From a virus: DNA of 25,134 nt. Every line of letters begins with the position of its first letter. Position 1 is the first letter of the stretch. The stretch is from positions 1 through 25,134 of the IMG/VR virus record IMGVR_UViG_3300025892_000140; one strand, 5' to 3'. Position numbers and translations under genes: made by a program. The notes beneath the pieces were generated by a model. The model was given only the letters and a program-made list of their open reading frames with translations. It had not been told where the DNA came from and made no database searches. Shown here in pieces: positions 6,792 through 17,100 of this stretch.

Positions 6792-8822
6792 TTAGCCGGT
6801 TGGTGATGCGATACCTCTGACATCATCAGCGTTACGCAGGATCTCAAGCTCGGCCATATCGGTCATACGCTTGTGCTCCAGCTGCGCCTCTTTCAGATCG
6901 GTCGCATCAGATTGTATTGCGAAGCCGCGTTCAGCCTTGGTCGCTTCAAGTTCAAGTTTGAGTTGTGCGATTTGTGCGTCCATTTGCTGCTTGAGCTCCG
7001 CAATCTGGGTTTGTCTCTCCTGAAGTTCCAGCTGTTTCTGCTGCATCTGCATCGCCATCTCCTGGGCCTTGTCAGGCTGAGGTGGTGGGAGTTGATCAGG
7101 AGGTGTCAGGTAGTCCGCGACATTCTTGATGCCGTTGTTCTCCATGACATGAGACATTAACTTATATTGGTTCTGAGGTTGATACATCGTGGACAGAACG
7201 GGGTCCTGTGACATCAAACCATGTAGTGCCAGGTATTTCTGGGCTTCTTCAACCTGCTCACCATAACCGAGGTGCATCTCAACAACCACGTCACGTTTTG
7301 ATCCCCATTCCGCCGGGGAGATTTGGACATAGTTGCCTGCAAGCTCGACGATCTTCTCTTCCGTCTCATGCTCGATGACCAACTTATAGATCATCTGATA
7401 CAGAGGCTTCAGGAAGTTATTGGCAAAGTTACGAGCGATAATCTTCTGCCGCTGCTGCGACATAGTTGCCAGCTGTTCAACCATTGCGGCGGAGTTCTGC
7501 TTGCTGATGGCATCTTTGTTAAGGCCCTGGCTTAGACGGGAGACGCCTGTGGTGTCTTCTTTGTCGTCATCCAACATGGCCAACGTCTGGAACACAAACG
7601 GGTTCAAAGACGCCTGGGGCATAGGCATGATCGCATCTGGGCGTGACACATTCACAATGCCACCAACGCGGTTGTCAATCAGTTCACGCGGGTTGGTAAG
7701 ACCACCTTTGACAACCATATAACGCGGGTTGTTGGTGATCATTGTGTGATCGAGGATCGACCGGGTCAGTACAGTCCGGGCATTCTGGATTGGGATAACC
7801 TTCGATGCGAAGTTGTTACCAAAGAATGCGTGAGGAATAGGAAGTGGGACAAAGGCCACAAAGGGGCGCATCGTTGTAGCTTCCATCTCCAGGATCACGT
7901 TGCCTGCTTTGACAACCCGGTAAAGCTCGGCAACGCCGGTGGCCTCTGGGTCCATCATGACATAGCACTCATAGACAGTCACAGTGCGTACTTGGTCCTG
8001 GTAACCGATGTTTGAGAACCCACGGCTAGTGCCTACTTCCTCATGGCGTGAAAGGACCTCACCGTCTGTGTCCAGGTCTACATCTGAGTGGTCACCAATG
8101 TTCTCGATCTTCTTCTCATCGTACCCCATCTCACGGAGCTCTGAGATTGTTTTGTTAGTGCGGTGTGCGCAGAAGTTTACGCTTTCAAGGTCCTTACTTT
8201 GGGCCTCGATGATAAACTCTTCTGGGCTAATACTTTCGATGCAAATCTTCGATGCATCTGAGGTCACCCGCAGCTCTCCCGAGTATAGACCTGCCACGTC
8301 CTCAGTAATCTCTTCGATCTCTACGTTATCCTGGATCAGGATTTCGTCTAGCTCTTCCTCAGTGAGATCAGTGACCTCCTCGAGGTGGCTTTCTTCACCA
8401 TAGTAGTAGAAGACTTTGGCGATACCCGCCCGAGCTATCAGGCCATCGTGGATGACTGTCTGCATGATCTCGAATAGGTTGTTTTGACGGTTTGCAACGT
8501 AGTCACAATACTCAGTGGCTATCTCAGCAATAGGCTGGTCATCTGCATTCTGAGGCGCAAATCGAACGGTCTTGAAGCCTGTAGAGAATGTCTCCAGCAA
8601 AGCAGCTTTCATGCTCTCGACTGTATCGTAGACATCCATCGAAACATATTTGGAGTTCCCATCGTGGGCTGGCTTTGGAAGGACTGCATTATAATAATCC
8701 ATGACGCGCTTACGCTCACGCGATAACTGGCTGTCGTAATAGCCTACGCTGCGGCGAATATTGTCATCCAGGAGGGCAACAATGTTGTCGTCTTCTAGTT
8801 TCTTATAATCTTTCTTATTCAT
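6792..8822 (-). CDS. Portal protein (P22-like)
   Basis: A 676-residue protein starting MNKKDYKKLEDD, two bases after the terminase stop. The N-terminal part (Y-Y-D-S-Q-L-S-R-E-R, then a V-S-M-D-V-Y-D-T-V-E-S segment near residue 60) and the middle part match P22-type portals, which form the dodecameric channel at one capsid vertex and the docking site for terminase. A very acidic segment lies near 148-180. The C-terminal part from about residue 578 is Pro/Gln-rich and then a long coiled coil (KQLELQERQTQIAELKQQ), which corresponds to the barrel helices of large portals. Length fits the 670-725 residue range of this class. Location directly after the large terminase supports the call. Confidence 0.92.
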   Translation of the reverse strand: MNKKDYKKLEDDNIVALLDDNIRRSVGYYDSQLSRERKRVMDYYNAVLPKPAHDGNSKYVSMDVYDTVESMKAALLETFSTGFKTVRFAPQNADDQPIAEIATEYCDYVANRQNNLFEIMQTVIHDGLIARAGIAKVFYYYGEESHLEEVTDLTEEELDEILIQDNVEIEEITEDVAGLYSGELRVTSDASKICIESISPEEFIIEAQSKDLESVNFCAHRTNKTISELREMGYDEKKIENIGDHSDVDLDTDGEVLSRHEEVGTSRGFSNIGYQDQVRTVTVYECYVMMDPEATGVAELYRVVKAGNVILEMEATTMRPFVAFVPLPIPHAFFGNNFASKVIPIQNARTVLTRSILDHTMITNNPRYMVVKGGLTNPRELIDNRVGGIVNVSRPDAIMPMPQASLNPFVFQTLAMLDDDKEDTTGVSRLSQGLNKDAISKQNSAAMVEQLATMSQQRQKIIARNFANNFLKPLYQMIYKLVIEHETEEKIVELAGNYVQISPAEWGSKRDVVVEMHLGYGEQVEEAQKYLALHGLMSQDPVLSTMYQPQNQYKLMSHVMENNGIKNVADYLTPPDQLPPPQPDKAQEMAMQMQQKQLELQERQTQIAELKQQMDAQIAQLKLELEATKAERGFAIQSDATDLKEAQLEHKRMTDMAELEILRNADDVRGIASPTG

Positions 8823-8824
8823 GA

Positions 8825-10396
8825 TTAAACCATTTCGATATAGTAAGCGTCTGACGCTTCAATTGGTTCCCAGGCACCCTCATGGATGTGGTTAGCGAGT
8901 GCCAGAGACATGACAGTGTCGTCAAAGCAGCCACCCTCCGCCTCCATGCCGCCCGTAGGGGTAACAATGTAGGTTAACATCTCACGGATTGTGGTCTTAT
9001 CGTTTAGCTCGATCTCTCCCTCGCGGACGTTTGCCCGGAGTTCATCGATGATCAGTGGCTTGGTTTTGGATGTTGTTGTGAAGCCTAATTTCATGGTCTC
9101 TCGATCGGTCAGCTTGTCTACCTGGACTTCAGTAAAGAAGTTTGGATAGGCCATATCTTTACCCAGGCGAGTGCAGGTTAAGATGCCGTGAGAGTTGTTC
9201 TCCACAATGATATAGGCAAAGTTAAACAGCTCACCTAACTTGTAGAGGACCTCAGCAAAGTAGTCGGGGTGAACTTGGGCACGATAGGTCGCAACTTGGC
9301 GCTTTTTACTGTCGAGGATCTGGGCGACTGAGAAGTCACCTCCTCTGACACCCATCGCAACATCAGCACCGATCGTGTATTTCTCACCAGGGTCGATCGT
9401 CTTGTATAGGGTAAGCTCACCTCGGGTATTATCGATCCATTCACCACCCTCTAGGGCCATACGCTGTGTTGGATCAGGAGCTTCATCTAGGCTCTTCTGG
9501 AGCCCCTCTGGGTTGAAGACAGGCCGCCCGGTCGTCAGGAAGGCTTCTGAAGGCTCTGCGGGATATTCTTGACGATAAAGATCTATGCCGTTCTGGGCGA
9601 TCTTACGCCGCCGAAACATAAGTTGCTCATCGTCTAGGTCGTACTTGGCAACCAACTCTTCTTCTTCAGGTGTTGGCTCAAAGTTCTCAGGGACAGGCTC
9701 CCTATATTCAGGGTCGAGAAACCAGGGGATAAACACCGGCACATAGCCATTGGTGCCATCAACAGCACCTTTCCATAGATCATAGAAGATACCACTGACG
9801 CCGTTAGCTGTACTCTCAACGAAAATAGCAGTGCCAGGCTTGTTAGGGACCGCCTGGGTCATACCGTTCCAGTTCTCCAGGGCCGTAGACTTTTGCCAGA
9901 ACGCAAGCTCGGAGGCGTGGACGTGCGTAAGGGTCTCACCTCGACCAATGCTCTCACCACCGGCGGTGGCAACAACAAATGAACTATCCAAGACATCAAA
10001 TGTAAGTTCCCGGCGGGAGCTATACTTTGTGTGCGGCTTCAGGAGCTCTGGGCAGTTGTCATGGTATCGTTTGGTCATATCGAAAAGCGCACGGGTGCTG
10101 TCTGAGTGGTGCGTGATGACCATCGCTTTACAGGCTTTGCGTTGCGACACGTTGAAATACAGATAGCCACCAACGTGGGTCGAAAGACCTTGCTGCCGGG
10201 CCTTCAGGATGATGATACGCACCTTACCTTCAGACGCCATCTGCTTCTCTACAGCCTCATGGAGGATGTGCTGGGCAGGCTTGAGTTTTAGAGGTTGGAT
10301 GTCACCATCCTTGGTGCGGATCTTGAGTGCAGCCTCCGAATAGAAACTAAAGTCGTCGTATAGTCTCTGTCGAACTTGTTTAAGTCTCTTGTCCAT
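8825..10396 (-). CDS. terL: Terminase large subunit
   Basis: A 523-residue DNA-packaging motor with an ATPase and a nuclease. Visible motifs: a Walker A-like loop KARQQGLST (residues 65-73), a Walker B region ending HASE (E163 as likely catalytic carboxylate), the coupling motif VESTANG (193-199), and the RNase H-like nuclease acidic residues D345 (IGADVAMG), E399 (IIVENNSHG) and D492/D493 (GGCFDDTVMSLA). Both domains are complete. The start overlaps the small terminase gene by 17 bases, and the portal starts two bases after its stop, giving the standard terS-terL-portal order. The motor cuts concatemers and pumps DNA through the portal; the packaging type (cos, pac or terminal repeats) cannot be read from the sequence. 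Confidence 0.95.
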   Translation of the reverse strand: MDKRLKQVRQRLYDDFSFYSEAALKIRTKDGDIQPLKLKPAQHILHEAVEKQMASEGKVRIIILKARQQGLSTHVGGYLYFNVSQRKACKAMVITHHSDSTRALFDMTKRYHDNCPELLKPHTKYSSRRELTFDVLDSSFVVATAGGESIGRGETLTHVHASELAFWQKSTALENWNGMTQAVPNKPGTAIFVESTANGVSGIFYDLWKGAVDGTNGYVPVFIPWFLDPEYREPVPENFEPTPEEEELVAKYDLDDEQLMFRRRKIAQNGIDLYRQEYPAEPSEAFLTTGRPVFNPEGLQKSLDEAPDPTQRMALEGGEWIDNTRGELTLYKTIDPGEKYTIGADVAMGVRGGDFSVAQILDSKKRQVATYRAQVHPDYFAEVLYKLGELFNFAYIIVENNSHGILTCTRLGKDMAYPNFFTEVQVDKLTDRETMKLGFTTTSKTKPLIIDELRANVREGEIELNDKTTIREMLTYIVTPTGGMEAEGGCFDDTVMSLALANHIHEGAWEPIEASDAYYIEMV

Positions 10397-10880
10397 CTTC
10401 GATTTGCTCTTCTTCTGGGGTGGCTACTAGGAGCGACTCCAGGAAGGCTTCAGCTTTGCCGATGGTGACTTCGCTCTTCGCAGCTGGTTTGGTTTTAGTG
10501 AAATCCAGGACCATCCTGGCAGCTGTTAGACGGTCCCGGTTTTGACCAGGTTCGCGCATGATCTCTACAGCAGCCCGTAGGGCCTCGATCGCATACACGT
10601 CATCAATTTCGTTCTCTTTTGCCATGATCGTTACGATCCTCTCTGCGTCTTCTTTGGCCCTCTTGCGGATAGGCTCAATTGCAGCAGCTGTGTAACCATC
10701 AGGAGTTCCCTTGGGTCTGCCGCCTTTATTCTTTCGATTTGCCAACATCTGACGGAACTTTTCGCGTCCCTCGGGTGTTTGATGCTGTCTTGCTATTGGG
10801 TTTGTTGATATCGGCCTTGCCTTTTGGGCTTGCTTTGGTGGCCTTGGCGCTTTCTTTCGCGGCTGGTTTGGTGCTCCCAT
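10380..10880 (-). CDS. terS: Terminase small subunit (probable)
   Basis: A 166-residue protein starting MGAPNQPRKK, with a GGAG site seven bases upstream that lies inside the preceding gene. The N-terminal 60 residues are basic and probably disordered, with KGGRPKGTPDG near residue 51 resembling an AT-hook-like DNA-binding element. The rest is helical (residues about 65-140, including AIEALRAAVEIMREP and LTAARMVLDFTKT), as in small terminases that form a ring and recognise packaging sites. Position immediately before the large terminase with overlap strengthens the call. A smaller product from a downstream start cannot be ruled out, since the first 51 codons overlap the previous gene. Confidence 0.75.
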   Translation of the reverse strand: MGAPNQPRKKAPRPPKQAQKARPISTNPIARQHQTPEGREKFRQMLANRKNKGGRPKGTPDGYTAAAIEPIRKRAKEDAERIVTIMAKENEIDDVYAIEALRAAVEIMREPGQNRDRLTAARMVLDFTKTKPAAKSEVTIGKAEAFLESLLVATPEEEQIEDGQET

Positions 10881-11070
10881 CCATCGTCTCCAATATACTG
10901 TTTATGATTGAGAGCGTGAGGCGAGACTGAGGACAGAAGACTGGCTCAGGTACGCTCTTCCGTATCTCCCCAAAGATAACCAGGCGCTGGGCGTCAGACA
11001 GAAGGAGCGAGTGTTTTACATCCTCAATTGCCCGTAGGATTGGAACCAGGTCCAGTGCGGTTTTATTCAT
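10726..11070 (-). CDS. Small protein with a basic tail upstream of terS
   Basis: A 114-residue protein starting MNKTALDLVP with a GGAGAG site five bases before the ATG; the longer frame would run through the terminator. Residues 1-62 look folded and helical (IEDVKHSLLLSDAQRLVIFGEI). From about residue 64 to the end it is a Lys/Ser/Ala/Thr-rich tail (TKPAAKESAKATKASPKGKA) like a histone H1 tail. That tail corresponds exactly to the 155-base overlap with the small terminase gene in another frame. I do not recognise the folded part. The position and basic tail hint at a DNA-packaging helper, but this is an inference. Confidence 0.65.
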   Translation of the reverse strand: MNKTALDLVPILRAIEDVKHSLLLSDAQRLVIFGEIRKSVPEPVFCPQSRLTLSIINSILETMDGSTKPAAKESAKATKASPKGKADINKPNSKTASNTRGTRKVPSDVGKSKE

Positions 11071-11080
11071 GTTGCTCTCC

Positions 11081-11109
11081 AAAGAAAAAGAGGCCCCCGA
11101 AGGGACCTC
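11081..11109 (-). terminator. Intrinsic terminator after the giant virion gene
   Basis: On the minus strand a fully paired 8-bp stem (GAGGTCCC with GGGGCCTC, one G-U pair) encloses a TTCG tetraloop and is followed at once by TTTTTCTTT. It begins eight bases after the stop codon of the 2169-residue gene and ends ten bases before the next start. This is a textbook rho-independent terminator. As terminase, portal and capsid genes lie downstream in the same direction, it must be leaky, antiterminated, or followed by a further promoter. Confidence 0.92.
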
Positions 11110-11116
11110 ATTAGTT

Positions 11117-14100
11117 TTACGCGGAAAGGGCACCCATACCCGGAGGTGGGGGACTTAGAGCACCCGGAGGCATCTGCATCCGCTGCTTCTCTTCCTCTTC
11201 TTCAGCCATAGCCTGGGCCAGCATAGCCATGACCGTAGCCATGACGATAGCAGCTGGGTGGTTGAAGAATTTGACCTTGTTGTTACCGGCGTTGTTAAAT
11301 TGTTGCCTGATAAGGGCAGCCGTCTTAGGCATAACCGCTTTCGCCAGCTTCGGGTTGATCAGGTAAACCAACACGGGATCAACAGCCAACTCGCGTACAC
11401 TCTGCATGTAGTTAGTGTAGTAGTCAGCCTGCTCCTCACGGTTGGCCACGCCTGTGTCTACCTCAGCTTGGGAGATTTGACCGGCATCAAACTGCTTCTG
11501 GTAATAACCCTTCCAATCCTTGAGATTGTCCATCAACTTACGAACTTCCCGTACCGCATGACGCTGCGAAGGATCTTTGGTTGTGTAAGTATCCACATTC
11601 ATCTGGAGATTATCTAGCTCCGCCATGATGTCGGCGTCACCTGTCTGTTCCAATAGGGGTCTCATAGCACTACCAGCAAAGGATCCCATGGGTGCCCGGT
11701 CACTTTCCCCGGTCAGGGGGTTGGTAAACAGAGTGTCTTCAACCTGGGAACCATTCAGATCTAAGGGGCCCAAAGTCATCCCATGGGCAATCTCATGGAG
11801 CAAATCAGATAGAGCTTGGATGTTACTCACGGAACTGCCGTCATTCAGCAGAGCTCCTGGGTTGAGACCAAAGACAGTGCCTTCTGCACCTTTTCCGCCT
11901 GTTTCAGGACCCTTCCGATAGAACGAGGCTTCCGCAGCAGGATCGCCAGATCCATATGCAGCAAGCCGAGAGGCATACATCTCTTCCTGGCTGTCAAATA
12001 GACGAACAGTGATGCCCAGGGTATGTGCCAAGCGCAGAGCCTGGTCGATAGACTGGATCCCATTCTCTTCTGGGGTTCCACGTTTGCCAACCTGGAAGGC
12101 CGCTTTCACCGGCGGGACAAACTTCTTGACCGCTGCGAGGGCTACCCTTGCGAGAGTGCGCCCTTTGGAGGCCCCGCCATCACTGGCCCTGGGTGTTCGT
12201 CCACCAGCTGGCCCAGGGGGGCTGAGGAGGGCTGGGGGGATGCTGTTGTCGGGTCCGCTAGAGGCATCAAGTTGCCGTCCATTGGGAACTGCTTGATCTT
12301 GCCGTAGTTGGCCATCAGCTGTTGGAACTTGGTTGCCATATTCAGTCGCCTTTTCTGCTAGGGCATCTAAGTTGACGCCATCTCTAGTGTACCATGGTGC
12401 GTTGCCGCTATTACTGACCGAGAACTTGGCCGGTACGACCTTATTCTTAGGCTTCTTGATCTCATCCAAGAACTCACGGAAATCGGGTACAGTGAACTTG
12501 AACTCGCCGCGATCTGGTATGCTGTACTTAAACATTGGCTGGCCATTTTCAAGTCCATACTTTGCGCCATAAGCATAAGCACCGTATTCACCTTCTTTTG
12601 CAGTTACGCCATCGAGAGGATTAGGGTCTCCCTGCGCCTTTGCTAAGATAGCATCGATAGTACCATGGGACGCCTCCTGCTCAGATGACGCAACCCAGGT
12701 TTCCCAGTGGTAACGCCCGACAGATGCGGCGTCTGGACGCCCAATGTCCCCATAGATCTTGGGTAGACGCTGAGACAGGGATTTCTCCATAGCCTCATAG
12801 ATCATCAAACCTTTTGCGCCATTTGTCTGCGTGGCTAACCCAGATCCAGTTACTACTTTTGATTTACCATCTTTCGGGTCTTTTTCTTTGTAGCCATCAT
12901 AAAGGTTAATACCATCAAAGCGCCCATCATTGTACATCTGACGGATCTGAACCCTATCAAGAACCATGACATCATTGTACCCGGCAACTAACAGTGTGAA
13001 GGACACTACTTTATTGTCGATACCGACACCCTCACCTATCTTAGTGAACTCGCGGCGCACTTGGTTACCTGTAGTGTTAGGGTCTGACATTAAATCGTGG
13101 ATATACTGAAGACGACTACGGTTATCCTCTGGGCTAACATCTTGAGACATCTTCATAAGAAAATCGACACCAAATGCATTTAGGTTGTGCATTGCACCGG
13201 CACCTGGTTGTCCAGACCCCTGTGGCGCAGTTTGAGCAGCCCATGCTTTATATTCAGGAAGACGTTCTTTTAGTGTCTTGTTGGCGGCAGCTTCAATCCA
13301 CTGATCAATACCTTCAAAACTATCCAGAAATAAACTTTCTTGGGTGTAGGGGCTAACCCCTCTGGAAAGAAATGACCAAAGAAACAAACGACCTGTGTCG
13401 GCTATGCCAATTTCATTGTTGATGTATGCCTGCCTGAACATTGCCGCATTTTCAAAACCATGATCCGCATCTGCAATTTGCCCTGGTGTCAGTTTACCTA
13501 AAAGCTCCTGTGCGCCACCATTGTTGAGGTCATTGATAAAACCATTTGGCTGCACAGGGACATCGGAAGTAGCCAGGGCATCACCCTGGTAAGCAGACCA
13601 GGCTTCAGGTGATCCTGCGGGGTCATCATGCCTAGAAAGAACCTCCGTTAAACCTTCAATTTGCCTGCCAGCATTCGCGTTCTTGGTTGAAGCCAAGATC
13701 ACAGATTTACCATCCCTAGCAGGCGCTGTTGTGCGTAAGTGAGGCAAAAGGCCGTGGTTTGTATTCCGGGGACCTTGCTGCTCTTCTGGTTTGATTTGTC
13801 CTGCAACTACGATGGTTTTTGGACCCATTGCAGTATCTTGTATTATCTGCGGTGCCTCAATGTTAGGGGTACGGCTGTCATCAGCAGCGGGTACTGGGTT
13901 TTCAGAATACACGCCCTGTTCAAGGGAGACCTCCTGGATCGGAGTGGACACAGTGACTTTGTCGTAAACCGGGTGTGGCTTACCCCGAACACTAATGTTC
14001 CCAATGATGTTGCCGGTCTGCACCTCGCCCTGGGTTGTAGGACGCAAACGTGGCTCAGAAGGCTGGTTAGGATATGTTTCCAAGGAAACTGGGTTCTGAA

Positions 14101-17100
14101 GGTCTGTGTCTAGACTGTAGACGTGCTTGCCACGGATCGTAGTTGAAACCACTGTCGCCGGGCCATCGTAGTCAATCCACTTCCAGCCAGCTTTCTGTTT
14201 GAACAGATTTACTTTTACTTTAGGACCGTCTGCTTTGGTAGCTGGCTCCGCTGTAGTGTCGTTGGTCTCTAGGACGGGTTTGCCATCAACGACTTTAACC
14301 GAGCCACCTGTGTATGTGGTCCCTGTGACATCCTGTTTAGTATCAAGGTCGATATAGTTGCCACCAGGTACAGGATTCTGTACGCCAAACACTTCTTGCA
14401 TCTTGGCGTTGTTGTAGGGAACAGGGATAACACGGGCATCGTCAGAGATAGGTTGGTTGGGTATCTCAATCCTAATTGCCGACCGGCCCGGTACTGTGCT
14501 GACTTGCGCTGATGGGGCAGACATAGATCGTGCGATAGCATCTGACAGACCAATCACCCGGCTGGCTTTCAGCCCAGGAGCCAGCTCTAATTCATACACT
14601 GCGACAGCAGGGTCTGAGCTTGCGTTGGTAATCTTGCCTTTGACACCGTAATCATCCAACACGCTTTCCAATACGCGAGAATTGGCCTCTAAATTAGCGT
14701 CAGACACAGGTTTATTTAGGTTACTGGTGCGCTGCGCCTCTGTCTCTTGAAGCCTGGCCAAAGATTCTGCCAGGCGTTGGTTCGTGGTAGGCTGCTGTCC
14801 AGCCTGGGCTTGCTCTAGGACACTGGGTGCCGGTGCAGTCTCAGTATTGACGGCAGGTCCACCTTGTATTTCAGCTTGAGTGGCCTGTGCCTGCTTCAAC
14901 ATCGAGGCCTTGCGCTTTTGTTGTAACTTTACGCGATCGACATAGGGCTTATAGAACTTGTCCACGTTCTCCTGGGAGACACCCTCATCAACGAGTAGCT
15001 GTTGGACCTCTTCCATGGCCTCGATTGGCATATTCTCAGTCTGGACAGCTTCAAGTGCCACATAGAGGGCCTGGGCCTCATCTTCGAGCATTGTAGGCGT
15101 CAGGTTCCCGCCGGGGCGGTTCGTAGCCTGACGGTTCTGGAGATCGAGTGTATCCAAGACCTGCTCTTGAAGTTTCAAGGCAGTGTCACGGTTAGCCTGG
15201 ATGCCTGCCTGGTAGTTCTCGGACGTAGTTGTCTGATTGCCGTTAACCGTAGGCTGCGCTGGGGCAGTTGTGTCAACATTTGGTGCCGGAGACGCCTGGG
15301 CAGCAGGGGCTGCGTCCATCTTGGGCGCATTGCCCATCTGGATTGCTTTGGCTCGAGCCAAGTCACCATCTGGAAGGCTAGTACGCTGAACGCTACTGCC
15401 GCCGTCCATGAGACTTGCGTTTAAGTGGTCGTTAACAATGTTGACCAGCTGGGTTAGAGCCCGGATAGGCCGTTGCTCACCGTTAAGACCCGCCTGGGCA
15501 TCATCGAGGACCTTGTTGACCGCCACATCATTGGGGTTCTTGCTGTCAGCTGGGTGCTTCAAGCGTAATTCAGAGACCACTGTTTGGATCTCTTCTGTGG
15601 GGATACCTGTGCCGACCGCGACAGTGCCCAATGGGCTGCCATCTGTGGCGTTGCCTGTCATGCCGGCAAGTGTACTGACGATGTTGGCGTCTTCTGCCTC
15701 TTGGGCCGCCTGGGCTGCCGCAGCGTCAGCCTTGGCTTGCTCTGCCTGCTGTTTTTCGAGTTGGGCATCGGCAATCAGAGATCGACCCTGGGGAGCATCT
15801 TGGCCAACGAGTTCCTCGAGCTTCGTTACAAAGCGGTTGACCTTGGAACGGCGACCCGTGGCTGCATCAAAGGCCCGACCGGCTGCGACAATGCCTGCGG
15901 ACTTGAGTGGGCCGACGACAGATGCGCCATACAGGCTACCAATTGTGCTGAGGCTGCGGTTGGGGTCGTAGTTGCCTGAATTGTCAGTGAAGGGGTTTAG
16001 GAAGTCCGTGAATTGACTGACGCCGCCTTTGAGGCCGTCCTGGAAGAGATCCGTGAGGACATCCCCCTGGTCAAACAGCTGCTGTAGCTGACCGGCTTCT
16101 AAGGAAGTAGGACCTAGAAGGCGGACGATAGCGTCAGCATTCTCTTTTGTGACCTTAGATTTGACTTTGTTCTTACCCTGGCGGATTGCAGTGGCGGCTG
16201 CGGCGTAGTCTTCTAGTAGCTGATCGAGAGTTTCTGCATTCTTTGGAGACAACCGAGCTTTAACATCTGGATGGGTGGCTATTGCCGAGATCTGGCCCGA
16301 GATCTTCTCATGTGCAGCCTCGAGTGTAGCTTTTGCACCACCACCGGCGCGTACATCCTTGAGGTTGTTGCCTTGAGCTTCTGATATTTCGCGGAGGGTA
16401 CGAGCCAGGTCAGCAGCTGCGCCACCATATGCGGGGTCACCTTCAATCTTCGAGCGCCAAGGTGCTTGCCCAGCGACCATGGCTTCTGGAGCGGCAGATA
16501 CACCACCGGCAAGGGCTTCTGTGATGGTGTCCTTGAAGCTAAAGTCATCACCGACCGCTTGGGCAGCGCCTGCTTCTCCCAAACCCTCCGTTCCCATCTG
16601 AACCCCAACCTGCCGGGCAAGGCTTCTCTTGAAGAACTCACGCGCAACGAGGCCCTGGCCTGCAAAGTCGGCTGCCGCAATTACAACACCACGGGTAACG
16701 CCTCGGGAGTTCGCCTCATCCATCAACTGTGGGTCGTTAAACATCTGCTTGGCGGCAGTCGGGTCCGAGAGGTCAATGCCATTCTCTTCTAGGAAACTAG
16801 CAACTTCATTGCCGTACTCTCTGGCAAAACCACCAGATCCCATGACAAGGGCACCGGCTTTGGGTGATCTGGTCAATAAAGAGGTTGCCAGGCCTGCCAC
16901 AATTTGAGCGCCGCTTTCAGCTGTTGTCTCACCTATAAACTCTACGAAACCTACAGGGTCATTTGTTACTGTACTAAGCCAACCTTTCCAGGTGTCTGGG
17001 GCCTTGGCGTATTCTTCGGCATATATACCACCCCTAACACCCCTTGGGATTGCTGCGGCTTTGTCTTGTAAATCACCGGCGTATTGGGCGTTAGTTTTGA

